From NCBI RefSeq assembly GCF_008016795.1, contig NZ_SDIK01000015.1:1-43806 (forward strand): a DNA stretch of 43,806 bases, given 5' to 3'. Shown piece after piece: positions 33,414 through 42,510 of this stretch (the stretch's first letter is position 1; every line of letters starts with the position of its first letter). The stretch is from Prevotella brunnea (GTDB lineage: Bacteria > Bacteroidota > Bacteroidia > Bacteroidales > Bacteroidaceae). The translations under genes and the position numbers were made by a program. The notes below the pieces were generated by a model, which worked only from the letters and a program-made list of their open reading frames with translations, did no database searches and was not told the origin of the DNA.

Positions 33414-35551
33414 TACTTCTTGTCGATTTTTACTTCAAATTGCACGTAGAGCCTTGCACCCGCCTCCGCCGGTACGCTAAACGTGGTCAGTCCTGAGCCT
33501 AAAGTCTTGGGCTTGTAGTTCAGCAGGTTGTTTACACCCACCGAAAGCCGGTACTTGTCACTGAAAGTCTGTGCTACGTTGAGGTTGCACAGCGCATAGG
33601 CCGGTAGCGTGCAGCGGAAATAGGCATCGCGCCCGCGTCCCTCGGAAGGGAGGAAGAGACGATCCTGCACATCGTAGCGTTTCTCACCCATGATTTGGGC
33701 AGAGAGCGTCACGCCGAGGTTGTAGCCGCGGCGGCTATATTTATACGTCGCATTGGCTGTCGCCGCATGGGGTGAGGTGGTGGAGAACCGCCGCCCCTTC
33801 TCCGCAGTGATATACACATAGGAGTAGTTGGCATCGAGTGTGAGCCACGTCCACGGTTTCCATCGTGCCAGCACGTCAAGGCCAGCCACGGTCTGCCGTG
33901 CGAGGTTGGTGTAGAGGAAGTTGTACTGCATATCGTAAATCTTCCACACGCCCTCTATTTTGTCGCGGTAGAGGTTGGCGTAGCCGTTTGCGTTGACGAA
34001 GAGCTTAGGCGAAGCATACTCCACGCCCAAGGAGAGGTAATGGTTTTTTTCGGGCTGTAAATTTTCGTTTCCCCTGATGACGAACATGCCGAGGTGGTCC
34101 CAGTTGAAGAACAGTTCCTTGATGCTGGGTGAGCGCGAGCCCTTGGAATAGACCGCACGCAAGGCCCAGTGAGTATCTGGTTGCCATTTCACTGCCACCT
34201 TGGGCAGCCATATCAGTCCGAACACGCGTGAGTAGTTGGTGCGCAGTCCTGCCGACACCGTCCACTGCTGCGTGGGCGACCAGTCGTCCTGCACAAACCA
34301 TTCCATCTCACTCAGGGTGCGTGTGGTCACCTTGTGATTCACGAAACGGTCAGAGGTGAGCACGTCGTCAAACAGTTCGATGCCGGCGTTCAGCTCGTGA
34401 CCGTCGAAATAGCGACTTTGCAGCGTGAGTCTCGGCTGAAGGATTCGCGACTTATAGACCGGCTTGCGCTCGTCTCGCCGCTCGTGTCGCTTGAAGCTGG
34501 CGTAGCGGTCGGTGTGAAGCATGAGTTTCGCCGTGAGATAGTCCTTCCATCGATACGATGCCTTCAGACCGTAAGTCCAGTCGCGCGCTTGGGTGAACAC
34601 GAGGTCCTGCACCAGGTCGTAACTATTCATGAAGAAGCACGACCCATAGAGCTGCACCGACAGTTCTGCCATGGGTTCTACCCACAGTTTCTGCGAAGCC
34701 ACTATATGTTCCCTGCCCTCGATGCCCATCGGCGGGCGAGGGAAGGTGCTTTGCAACACAGTGTCTTTGTGCAGCCATGGATTAGCTTCGCGCGAGTACA
34801 CCTTGCGATCGCCCACTTTCTGATAAAGATAGAAGGCATCTGTGGAACTATACCACACATCGGTCTGCGACGTGAACCAGCCCTGGTGTGCACCCGCTGA
34901 GAGCCACGCCGAGAGGTTGGGACGGTCGGCATTCTTCTCGAACATATAGATAAAATCCTTCTTCTTGGGATTCCTGTAGTTGCGTTCGTTCATCTGTCCC
35001 CAGCGCACGCCCACATCTATGTCAAGAGGCTTGTGCGTCTTCTTTCCGATGACATTGATCACTGCTCCGGATGCACGGCTGCCATAAAGCGTGCTGCTGG
35101 CTCCCTTGACGACTTCCACGCGGTCTATGCCGTGAATATTGAACCTTTCGTAGTCCAAATTACCAGCCATATCGCCCGTCATGCGCTCACCATCTTGCAG
35201 CATCACCACATGGCGTGCATCCATGCCGTCCATACTCATCTCGCTGCCGAAAGCCACCTTCTGCACATTGAGTCCGGGCGTGAGGTGCTGCAAAGCCGAT
35301 TGAAAATCTCCGAAGCCAGCATCTCTCATAACCTTGCCACTGAGTAACTGCGTGGTCACGGGAGACGAATTCACAGGGCGTGGCGTACGTGATCCCGTTA
35401 CTATCACCTCGCCGAGACTCCTCACGCTGTCTGCACTGTTTATATGCGGCTGCTGTGCCACTACCCCAACAGGGAGGAGACACAGCAGCAACGGGATGGA
35501 TAATTTCCCGTTCATTTCACTCCACTTGTTATTTCGTACAGGTATCTTCAT
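33413..35551 (-). CDS. TonB-dependent outer-membrane receptor, HmuR-like
   Basis: 712 residues from the ATG at 35551; an alternative ATG at 35515 gives a shorter signal peptide (SIPLLLCLLPVGVVAQQ). The plug includes SLGEVIVTGSRTPRPVNSSPV (TonB-box region), LQHLTPGLNVQ and VEVVKGASSTLYGSRASGAVINVI. The rest is a beta-barrel with typical TonB-receptor strands and the FNWDHLGMFVIRGNENLQPEKNHYLSLGVEY segment, close to the conserved NPNL/NL-P-E region. Barrel terminates in VQFEVKIDKK. Paired with the HmuY-like gene, it should import heme or a related ligand using TonB energy. It starts 4 bases after the previous stop. Confidence 0.87.
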   Translation of the reverse strand: MKIPVRNNKWSEMNGKLSIPLLLCLLPVGVVAQQPHINSADSVRSLGEVIVTGSRTPRPVNSSPVTTQLLSGKVMRDAGFGDFQSALQHLTPGLNVQKVAFGSEMSMDGMDARHVVMLQDGERMTGDMAGNLDYERFNIHGIDRVEVVKGASSTLYGSRASGAVINVIGKKTHKPLDIDVGVRWGQMNERNYRNPKKKDFIYMFEKNADRPNLSAWLSAGAHQGWFTSQTDVWYSSTDAFYLYQKVGDRKVYSREANPWLHKDTVLQSTFPRPPMGIEGREHIVASQKLWVEPMAELSVQLYGSCFFMNSYDLVQDLVFTQARDWTYGLKASYRWKDYLTAKLMLHTDRYASFKRHERRDERKPVYKSRILQPRLTLQSRYFDGHELNAGIELFDDVLTSDRFVNHKVTTRTLSEMEWFVQDDWSPTQQWTVSAGLRTNYSRVFGLIWLPKVAVKWQPDTHWALRAVYSKGSRSPSIKELFFNWDHLGMFVIRGNENLQPEKNHYLSLGVEYASPKLFVNANGYANLYRDKIEGVWKIYDMQYNFLYTNLARQTVAGLDVLARWKPWTWLTLDANYSYVYITAEKGRRFSTTSPHAATANATYKYSRRGYNLGVTLSAQIMGEKRYDVQDRLFLPSEGRGRDAYFRCTLPAYALCNLNVAQTFSDKYRLSVGVNNLLNYKPKTLGSGLTTFSVPAEAGARLYVQFEVKIDKK

Positions 35552-35555
35552 TACA

Positions 35556-36233
35556 TTAGAGAATGCCATGCTCTTTCTTATACTTCGCAAGATCCTCTTC
35601 GTACTGCTTGAAGTCCTGTTCATAAGTAAGTTTTTTAGAGTAATCAATCTTTTGTCGGTAGACAAAACTCTGCATCAGCATCACGTTGAAATTGGTTGAG
35701 AATTCTATCTCTTTGGTGTCTACGTTGAGATAGCCCACTACGGTGCCCAATCCACCTTCTCCATCGGTGTAGATACCCTTCTCGTCTTTCTCGTTAGGTA
35801 TGTATCCCACGTCGCCTTTCTCGCCTACGAACTTTATCCATCCGTCGCCCTTGTACTCGTCGCGTTCCCACTTGTTAAGCGGAATGAACTTGCAGTGGAT
35901 GTTGAAATCTACCGTGAGTGGCATACTTCCTACCGTGAATTTGATGAGTTTGATGTTGAGCGGACGGTCGGCTTTACCTGCAGCGGTGTTCCACGAGAAA
36001 TAATATTTAAGCGGACACCCCTCGGGCAACCGCGTCTTGTCCTCAGGGCCCATCATCGCGCGTGCACGAAGCACTATAAATTCTTCCTTGGTCAGCAATT
36101 CCTTGGCTTTAGCGAGTATCACCTCGTCCTGAATGGGAGTGGAGTTAATCTTCTCGTCGCTATTGCACGACGAGAAGACCAAACAGGCGGTGAGTGCCAA
36201 ACCAAGTAAAAGCGAAAACTTTTCCTTAGTCAT
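35556..36233 (-). CDS. Lipoprotein of unknown function
   Basis: 225 residues with lipoprotein signal (CLVFSSC, C23). The body is mainly beta with a calycin-like flavour in the middle (WERDEYKGDGWIKFVGEKGDVGY) and a charged helical C-terminus (YEQDFKQYEEDLAKYKKEHG). I do not recognise a family. It sits between the small secreted protein (6 bases) and the receptor (4 bases), so it is probably a surface component of the same uptake system. Confidence 0.7.
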   Translation of the reverse strand: MTKEKFSLLLGLALTACLVFSSCNSDEKINSTPIQDEVILAKAKELLTKEEFIVLRARAMMGPEDKTRLPEGCPLKYYFSWNTAAGKADRPLNIKLIKFTVGSMPLTVDFNIHCKFIPLNKWERDEYKGDGWIKFVGEKGDVGYIPNEKDEKGIYTDGEGGLGTVVGYLNVDTKEIEFSTNFNVMLMQSFVYRQKIDYSKKLTYEQDFKQYEEDLAKYKKEHGIL

Positions 36234-36239
36234 GTCTCC

Positions 36240-36770
36240 TTACTTATTACCATTAAACTCGAAGATGGCCTTATACGGCTTGCCAAGTACACCACCAACT
36301 ACATCGCACTCCAACCTGAGATTGAGGACTCCGTCCCTTGCGTATGATGTGCCAACGGGAACTGTTACCGTGAAATCACTGTTCACCCAATCCTGTTTCC
36401 AAACGGACACTCTGATATGCCCTTTGCCAGTCGCGCTGATGATGTTGCCATTGGCATCGGTGTTGAGCGTAACCCGTTCGTCCGAGAAGTCAATCTCGTG
36501 TTTTGCAGGTCCAGCTTGGAATTCCAAAATACCGCGAAGTGCGTACATACCGCCTCCCCTGTCAACCAGTTCGAAATTCACATAGTCTTGGAAACGGTAG
36601 GCCACATCCTTCTTTTTGTTCATATAGGCATGAATGATTTTGCCCGTGTAAACTCCTGCCACTTTCTCGCTTCCTTGTGCGAAAAGAACGTTGTTAAACC
36701 CATTCACCTGCGCATTGGCAGTGAATAAACTTGTTGCGATAAACGCAAGCATCAAAAATAACTTTCTCAT
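36240..36770 (-). CDS. Secreted calycin-like protein
   Basis: 176 residues with a cleaved signal peptide (LMLAFIATSLFTANAQ). The mature chain starts with VAGVYTGKIIHAYM and is rich in alternating strands ending in KAIFEFNGN, resembling the calycin-like barrel family of Bacteroidota secreted proteins (tentative). Calycin barrels often bind small ligands. Second gene of the operon, 61 bases after the LRR lipoprotein. Confidence 0.65.
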   Translation of the reverse strand: MRKLFLMLAFIATSLFTANAQVNGFNNVLFAQGSEKVAGVYTGKIIHAYMNKKKDVAYRFQDYVNFELVDRGGGMYALRGILEFQAGPAKHEIDFSDERVTLNTDANGNIISATGKGHIRVSVWKQDWVNSDFTVTVPVGTSYARDGVLNLRLECDVVGGVLGKPYKAIFEFNGNK

Positions 36771-36831
36771 GTTTTAAAAAATCAAAAAGTTGTGAATGAA
36801 TAAAATGAAAGAACATAAGTGGTGAAATCAC

Positions 36832-38244
36832 TTAATAATCCTTAGACCAGTCATAGGCTTTCATTTTTCTTGCCATTTTGTCGAGAACGGAGTTCATACA
36901 AGAAAACGACGTGCCACTACGCAAAGTTCCCTTGTTTTTCATAACATATTCCTTTGCATTAGTCGCATCAAACAATTCCTTGGAAATAGTAAATATAGCC
37001 TCTTTTTTCTCAGTTGTGCCATTAGGCATTGTAACTGTATGCTCTTCAAGCTTGTTCGTCGGATAAGTTATTTTACACTTAGGTAAATCGTATAGGTCCA
37101 TGTTTGGCACAAAGGCGAAGTTCGCAAAATTCAGCTCTTTCAAGTTCGGCAGTGCAATGAAACTCAGTGTACTGGTGTGCTTCGCTTCTTTTGGTAGCGT
37201 TATCTTCTCCAAATTCGCACAGTTCACGATTTCCATATAGCTCATCCCTTCAGAGGCTATTTCCGTCTGATAACCTCGCTGTCCCCATGCCTTTACCATG
37301 CTAAAATCCAGTTCCTTGAGAGATGGGTTATCGTTGATGCTCACTTTCATGAGATCCGTGCAAGCACTGATGTCTATACCATTTGGCGTACTGACATTGG
37401 TCAATATCAAGCCCTGCACCGTCTTAGGAATCTTGAGATATGGTATCGACGTTGTAAATTCTTTCTCGCTTTCCGTGTAGGTAACAACTGTAGTACCTCT
37501 CCAGCCCTTGTTGTGTATGATATATTGCAATCCCTCGAAATTATTAATATCTGCCTCCATAAATGCCGTTGGCATGACAGCCTCCTCTGGATTAACAATT
37601 CGTTTGGCAATATCTACCTTGTCGCCAGTAAAAATACTGGGGAAAACCTCTTTCATACCCTTGCGCAGCACTTCGTCCGGCACCTCGCGCAGTGTGTTGT
37701 ACTTCTGCAAAGTTCCTTTTTCATCGCTCATCTGCATATCAACGTCTTTTGCAGTCGTGAAGAAATTCACGATTTCGTCCTCGTTGTATTTTGCACTGTT
37801 GGGCAGGTAAAGTTTGTTAAGATGATGCAATATCGTGATATTGCCGGTTTCGTCCTCTTTGGTCAACCCTGTAAACTCATAAATCTCATTGCCGGTTAAA
37901 TCAACACCGGTGATTTGCGAGGGGAGTTGTGAAAAGTCGAATGAAAGTTTATAGTCATTGTTCGACAGCTTCACCTCCTTCAGGTTGGGCAGAATGTCAA
38001 GTCCGCTGAGATCTTTGAGTTTGGTTCCACTTAAATCCAATGTGGTGGTTTTCTCCGCCAAGTCGTTGAGTTCCAACTTGCCGTCTTTGTCAAAGGCAAA
38101 GCCCCTCTTTTTCAGAATGTCCATCAACTCTGTGTTTTTAAGGGACTTTGTACTGTAATTAATTGCCTCGTCCTTGTTGCATGAGGCAAGCCCCATTACA
38201 AGAAATGCCATTACTGGCAGTGCGATTTTTCTTATGGTTCTCAT
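36832..38244 (-). CDS. Leucine-rich-repeat lipoprotein
   Basis: 470 residues; lipoprotein signal (VMGLASC, C22). Repeats with LRR spacing are visible between about 65 and 155 (TTLDLSGTKLKDLSGLDILPNLKEVKLSNND; ITGVDLTGNEIYEFTGL) and again later (LVL-type strands such as LKELDFSMV, LEKITLPKEA, LKELNFANF). Such surface proteins bind host proteins or polysaccharide; binding of a heme carrier is possible. First gene of the operon, with a TAnnTTTG promoter 30 bases upstream. Confidence 0.8.
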   Translation of the reverse strand: MRTIRKIALPVMAFLVMGLASCNKDEAINYSTKSLKNTELMDILKKRGFAFDKDGKLELNDLAEKTTTLDLSGTKLKDLSGLDILPNLKEVKLSNNDYKLSFDFSQLPSQITGVDLTGNEIYEFTGLTKEDETGNITILHHLNKLYLPNSAKYNEDEIVNFFTTAKDVDMQMSDEKGTLQKYNTLREVPDEVLRKGMKEVFPSIFTGDKVDIAKRIVNPEEAVMPTAFMEADINNFEGLQYIIHNKGWRGTTVVTYTESEKEFTTSIPYLKIPKTVQGLILTNVSTPNGIDISACTDLMKVSINDNPSLKELDFSMVKAWGQRGYQTEIASEGMSYMEIVNCANLEKITLPKEAKHTSTLSFIALPNLKELNFANFAFVPNMDLYDLPKCKITYPTNKLEEHTVTMPNGTTEKKEAIFTISKELFDATNAKEYVMKNKGTLRSGTSFSCMNSVLDKMARKMKAYDWSKDY

Positions 38245-38273
38245 TTTTTTATATTAATTAAACTGTTTTGGTG

Positions 38274-38305
38274 CAAAGATAGGTTATTTATAATGATGCC
38301 ACAAT
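38274..38305 (-). promoter_or_regulatory. Promoter of the LRR-HmuRY operon
   Basis: On the minus strand TATCTTTG (38281-38274) fits the -7 box and ATTG (38305-38302) is a 3/4 match to the -33 TTTG with 20 bases between. A short hairpin (38339-38358) lies just upstream, next to the end of the convergently ordered neighbour gene. No Fur-like site could be recognised. Confidence 0.55.
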
Positions 38306-38361
38306 ACCCAAAATCTATGATTTTAGCGGACAACTCCCTATCCTCATTTATGAGGATATAA

Positions 38362-40845
38362 CTATTTGTGGTGATTTCCCTCTGATTTACGCTTACTTAT
38401 GCTAAAACGGTATCTCAAAGAGAGAAGGACATAGCTTCTGATTTGTGGACGATAGCTCTCGTGATAACCGTATTCCGTAACAGAGCGCATAAGGGGGGTG
38501 CGCCTGTTCAGAATGTCGTTCCACTTGAACGAGAGGGTTGCCTGTTTCTTTTTGAGGAAACGCCACGATGCTCCGATGTTCAGCAGCCACTGGTCGTCAT
38601 CAGTCACCGCATAGGTTCCGCGATGCAGGCGACCGTTTGCGTCGCCCCAAATCTGCACATCATGGGGAATGTCGATTGTGCCACTGACACCAAAATCGTA
38701 ATCAAAAGTGTTGACACGAATGTCTGTCAGAAGGTTATGTGAACGACTCGTCTGCAAACTGCCATGCAGGTCTATACTTCCCCATTTAGGCTGATAACTG
38801 CCTCTAATGGAGATAGAGTTTCCGTATATGTGCGTCTTACATTTCGAGGAGTTGCCTTGCGTTTGTTCGTTCAGGAAATAGACGTGGTTCTGAAAAGAAC
38901 CTCCTGTACTGCCCGACAGCACGAGACGCTTTATCTGCTTTTGCCATTGCAGCATTCCGGAAACGGAATAGTTTCCTCCAACGTTTACCGTCCTGTAGGT
39001 CCGTGCGCCCGTATTTTCTTCATACGACACCTCGTTCGCAAGATCATTGAATGTGTTCCTCCAGTTGCCCGTCAGGGTCAATCCGGATTTTTGATGATCC
39101 AAACTAAAAGACAGCTGCTGACGAAATGATGGATTAAGGTTAGGATTTCCCAGTCCATGGTAAAGCGGATTACGCTTGTCGTCAATCGTCAATAGTTCCT
39201 GAATGGAGGGCAGCTGACTGCTGCCGCTGTAACGCAGTTCCATATCCAGGCTTCGTCCGTTCCATTTCACATTGAACATAGGCTTGTATTCAACGGCTCT
39301 GACGGTGGAGTCCACGGCTTGCAGTGTGTGCCGGCGGCTGATGTGGCGCTGCTGCCACTCCACATTAATGCCTCCGTTGATTTTCCATCGACTGCCCTTA
39401 TAGTCCATTTGCAGCCTGATCTGCTGTCCCAATGTAGATAGTGCGCTTTCATAGCTAAGGCTGTCGATATGTAGATGCTGCATGGCATCGTCATAAGTAT
39501 CGCTTGTGTTCATGCTCTTCTCGTTTCGCAACCCATAACTGACCTGCAATCTCAGCTGTTTGCCAATGGGCTGTGTGTAGCGCAGAGACATCAGGGCTTC
39601 GTTTCGTCGTGAAGGCATCTGCTGGCAGAGGTTGCGAAGGAGAACGGAGTCATTACCTAACGCATTGAGCAGATGATGGAATCTGGTCTTTGAAAGGCTG
39701 CTGTTCTCCGTTCTGTCTGAACTGCCGCTGAGTGATGTCTCAAAAGTGATGGAGGCTCCACCCTTACCGATGCGTCGGGTGAAGTCGGAAGAAAAGTAAT
39801 ATTTCCTGTTGTTTCCCTTAGCACCGCTTCTCAGCATTCCCGAGGTCAACGTGTCTGCCCTCGTGCTGTTTTGCTCATAAAGAGAGGTCGTGTTGTCAGT
39901 CAGGTTGTCCGAATTCCCGAGGATTCCGTTGAACATGACATTCAACAGTGTCTTTTCGTTGATGTTGTACTGAAAGCTTATAATTGCCGAATGGTTATGA
40001 CTTTTACCAAGGAAGAATAACGTGGATTTTTGATAATTTGTTCCAGATGTAAGGTATTGCTCATAGAAGTCGTCGCTCGTGCTTTCATTATGGAAGGTGT
40101 TGAGCGAGAGGTTAGCATTAAACGTAATTTTTTTACCGAATTTCTTCACGATGTTTCCCGCCAGTATATTCTGAAAATTATCTTTTCCCACGCTCGTGTT
40201 GCTCAGGTTGTCTGAACGGATTGTCAGCGTCGCGTTTTCGCCATTCGCATTGAACAGATTACCCTGCATCTCATCCTTACGCCTGTCTTGGCTGCCATGC
40301 TCTGCCGTAAGAGAACCCGTCAGGCTGCCATTATAGGAAGATTTCGTCTTGATATCCAGCACGAAGTTGTCAGCCCCGTCGTCCACACCCGTCATTTTCT
40401 CTAGAGCACTGAGCATGTCGTATAGCTTCAGCAACTCCACGGCATCGGCAGGCAGGTTTTCCAAAGCAGCAATGATGTCGTTGCCCATGAACTTTTCTCC
40501 GTTGATATTTACCCCATTGAGAATTTTTCCCTTGAACGACAAAGTTTTGTTGTTCCTGTCATACTCCATACCCGGAATTTCCTGTATCAGGTCTTCCAGA
40601 TTAGCTCCCTGTCTCACCCGCAGACAATTGGTATTGATAAAGGTCGTATCCTTCCGCATTGTAATCAGTTTGCGCTCGCCGATAACCAGAACTTCATCAA
40701 GTTCTATCGTTTTTTTGAGTAAAGAATCCGACCTGAGTGTGGGGGATATGGTATCACCCACAACAATATCCAATATGATGGAATTAGCTGTGAGATTAAA
40801 CAGAAACAGAAGGACAAATGTCAAAAAAGGCCTTAGAGTCATCAT
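38362..40845 (-). CDS. TonB-type outer-membrane beta-barrel protein
   Basis: 827 residues from the ATG at 40845 (MTLRPFLTFVLLFLFNL signal-like); the adjacent ATG at 40848 and a start at 40905 are alternatives. The plug has LDEVLVIGERK, LEDLIQEIPGMEYDRN and ILNGVNINGEKFMGND, followed by a long barrel (about 220-827) as in the OMP_b-brl_3 receptors of Bacteroidota. The N-terminal carboxypeptidase-like domain common in that group is absent. It has its own promoter, so it is probably separate from the heme operon. Substrate unknown; no SusD partner is present. Confidence 0.82.
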   Translation of the reverse strand: MMTLRPFLTFVLLFLFNLTANSIILDIVVGDTISPTLRSDSLLKKTIELDEVLVIGERKLITMRKDTTFINTNCLRVRQGANLEDLIQEIPGMEYDRNNKTLSFKGKILNGVNINGEKFMGNDIIAALENLPADAVELLKLYDMLSALEKMTGVDDGADNFVLDIKTKSSYNGSLTGSLTAEHGSQDRRKDEMQGNLFNANGENATLTIRSDNLSNTSVGKDNFQNILAGNIVKKFGKKITFNANLSLNTFHNESTSDDFYEQYLTSGTNYQKSTLFFLGKSHNHSAIISFQYNINEKTLLNVMFNGILGNSDNLTDNTTSLYEQNSTRADTLTSGMLRSGAKGNNRKYYFSSDFTRRIGKGGASITFETSLSGSSDRTENSSLSKTRFHHLLNALGNDSVLLRNLCQQMPSRRNEALMSLRYTQPIGKQLRLQVSYGLRNEKSMNTSDTYDDAMQHLHIDSLSYESALSTLGQQIRLQMDYKGSRWKINGGINVEWQQRHISRRHTLQAVDSTVRAVEYKPMFNVKWNGRSLDMELRYSGSSQLPSIQELLTIDDKRNPLYHGLGNPNLNPSFRQQLSFSLDHQKSGLTLTGNWRNTFNDLANEVSYEENTGARTYRTVNVGGNYSVSGMLQWQKQIKRLVLSGSTGGSFQNHVYFLNEQTQGNSSKCKTHIYGNSISIRGSYQPKWGSIDLHGSLQTSRSHNLLTDIRVNTFDYDFGVSGTIDIPHDVQIWGDANGRLHRGTYAVTDDDQWLLNIGASWRFLKKKQATLSFKWNDILNRRTPLMRSVTEYGYHESYRPQIRSYVLLSLRYRFSISKRKSEGNHHK

Positions 40846-40850
40846 TTTTG

Positions 40851-40882
40851 CAAAGTTATGGTTGTCAATCAGAATATGCAAT
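40851..40882 (-). promoter_or_regulatory. Promoter directly in front of the beta-barrel gene
   Basis: TAACTTTG (40858-40851) with ATTG (40882-40879) 20 bases upstream. The predicted start site falls at or next to the ATGs at 40848/40845, which would give an almost leaderless message if those starts are used; use of the ATG at 40905 would instead place the box inside the gene. Confidence 0.5.
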
Positions 40883-41040
40883 ACCTTAAAATGGCGATTT
40901 TGCAAAAATCATAAATACATAAATTTGTATTTTTAATTCTGCTTTTGATTATTGTTTGCTCAACCAATAATTTTCTTTTCCTGGTATTTCCTACTACTTC
41001 CCAACATTTCCTCATTTCTAAATTCATAATATTATTGCTA

Positions 41041-41048
41041 TAATTTTG
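41041..41048 (+). promoter_or_regulatory. Candidate -7 box for the DUF3945/topB transcript
   Basis: TAATTTTG fits TAnnTTTG and lies 41 bases before the ATG at 41089. A -33 TTTG is not clearly present at the right distance. Confidence 0.4.
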
Positions 41049-41088
41049 CTGTTCGATAATGAATTATTCATTCAATAATAAATGATTT

Positions 41089-42489
41089 ATGGAATCGAAC
41101 AACAATGACAATTATGTGCTGGTATTAGAAGACCGCGCGGAAGTGAAGAACGAGAATGAAGCTGGGAAACTCTCAGTGGTCTCTGGGATTGACGACAAAG
41201 GCAAGCTCCAAACAACGGAAGCCAAAAACGTGCATCAGGTAGCCTTTTTGAAGTTCAACAACAAGGATGGCTTGTTGAAGAACTTCATGACCAATTTCCT
41301 CAAACAGTTCAACGAGCCGTCCCGTTTCGGACTCTACAAAGTAGTAGCTAACAACGTAGAACAAGGTGTGGCATCGCTCCACACCATGCTTCAGAACCGT
41401 GAGAAGCCAGAGAACAAGCAGCAGTTGGCAGATAGTCAAGTGCGCTTTGACGACTTCCTACCCAAACAGAAGAATGCCACTGCGATTGACGAGTCAAAGA
41501 TAGATTGGAAGCAGCTCGACAACCTCGGACTTACCCGTGAGCGATTGGAACAGAGTGGAGAGTTGGCAAAAATGCTCAACTGGCAGAAGAGTAACCTTGT
41601 TACCATTGCCATACCTATGGGTGATACCACCATCTACACCGATGCCCGTTTGGCATTTCGTACCGATGGCGAGGGTAATATCGGCTTGGCAGTTCACCCG
41701 CTTCGCAAAGAGCCACAGCTCGACTTCCCCTATATGGGACACAAGTTCTCTAATGAAGAGAAAGAACAACTCCTTGCAACGGGTAATCTTGGAAAGACCA
41801 TCGAGATAACGCCCAAAAAGGGCGAACCTTTTGCCGCATACGTCTCCATTGACCCTCAGACCAACGAACTCATTGCCCTTCGTGCCGACCGTGTGGCTAT
41901 TCCAAAGGAAATCAAAGGCGTTACGCTTTCCGATGCGCAGTACAAAGACCTTGTAGAGGGCAAAGCCGTGAAAGTGGAAGGAATGACCGCTAAGAGTGGT
42001 AAGTCCTTTGATGCTACCCTGCAAGTCAATGCCGAGAAGAAAGGCATCGAGTTTATCTTCAACAACAAGCAAGGCTTGAAGGAGCGACAGCAGCACAGCC
42101 AACAACAAGGCGCACCACATAAGCTCTGCGGTTTGGAACTCTCCGACAAGCAGCGTGAAGCCTTGGACAGCGGTCGCACACTTTATCTGAAGAACATGGT
42201 GGACAAGGAAGGGCAACCTTTTAATGCCTACGTCAAGATGGACAAGGAACAGAACCGCCCGCGTTTCTACAAGTGGAATCCAGACAAGAAGCAGGAGACC
42301 GGCAAGGAAAAGGTGGTAGCCGTAGCCGAAGAACACAAGACACAGGTTGCAGTGAACAACCAAGGCAAGACCAACGAAGCCACCAAGAACGTGAACGAGC
42401 CGTTAAAGTCCGGGCAGACACAGCCCACTGCCGCCCAAAAGCAGAAACAGGACGAGAAGAAACAGCAGCGCCGTGGACCCAAGATGTAA
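41089..42489 (+). CDS. DUF3945/DUF4099 domain protein
   Basis: 466 residues. N-terminal part (about 1-102) shared with the truncated copy at 30441; a DUF4099-like segment (IDWKQLDNLGLTRERLEQSGELAKMLNWQKSN, starting about residue 140); DUF3945-like repeats (LATGNLGKTIEITPKKGEPFAAYVSIDPQTNEL; LDSGRTLYLKNMVDKEGQPFNAYVKMDKEQNR) from about 225 to 395; a basic, Gln-rich tail. Common in Bacteroidota conjugative elements directly before topB; function unknown. The topB start is 21 bases after its stop. Confidence 0.88.
   Translation: MESNNNDNYVLVLEDRAEVKNENEAGKLSVVSGIDDKGKLQTTEAKNVHQVAFLKFNNKDGLLKNFMTNFLKQFNEPSRFGLYKVVANNVEQGVASLHTMLQNREKPENKQQLADSQVRFDDFLPKQKNATAIDESKIDWKQLDNLGLTRERLEQSGELAKMLNWQKSNLVTIAIPMGDTTIYTDARLAFRTDGEGNIGLAVHPLRKEPQLDFPYMGHKFSNEEKEQLLATGNLGKTIEITPKKGEPFAAYVSIDPQTNELIALRADRVAIPKEIKGVTLSDAQYKDLVEGKAVKVEGMTAKSGKSFDATLQVNAEKKGIEFIFNNKQGLKERQQHSQQQGAPHKLCGLELSDKQREALDSGRTLYLKNMVDKEGQPFNAYVKMDKEQNRPRFYKWNPDKKQETGKEKVVAVAEEHKTQVAVNNQGKTNEATKNVNEPLKSGQTQPTAAQKQKQDEKKQQRRGPKM
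41305..41394 (+). repeat. 90-base direct repeat, right copy
   Basis: Partner of 30657-30746, same orientation, 10.6 kb away. By eye 89 of 90 bases match. The pair encloses the barrel remnant, the heme operon and the second receptor. Confidence 0.8.
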
Positions 42490-42510
42490 CCCTTAAAACC
42501 AAACCCGACT

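Noticed and set aside
34334..34900. 188-codon open frame on the plus strand
   Set aside because: Lies inside the TonB receptor gene in antisense; no motif or ribosome site.
38339..38358. Hairpin TATCCTCA...TGAGGATA as terminator of the receptor gene
   Set aside because: It lies just upstream of the neighbour operon's promoter and beyond the receptor stop, but has no T-run; mentioned only in passing.
41494..42363. 289-codon open frame on the minus strand
   Set aside because: Exactly antisense to the intact DUF3945/DUF4099 gene, whose protein is recognisable throughout; the minus translation has no family resemblance.
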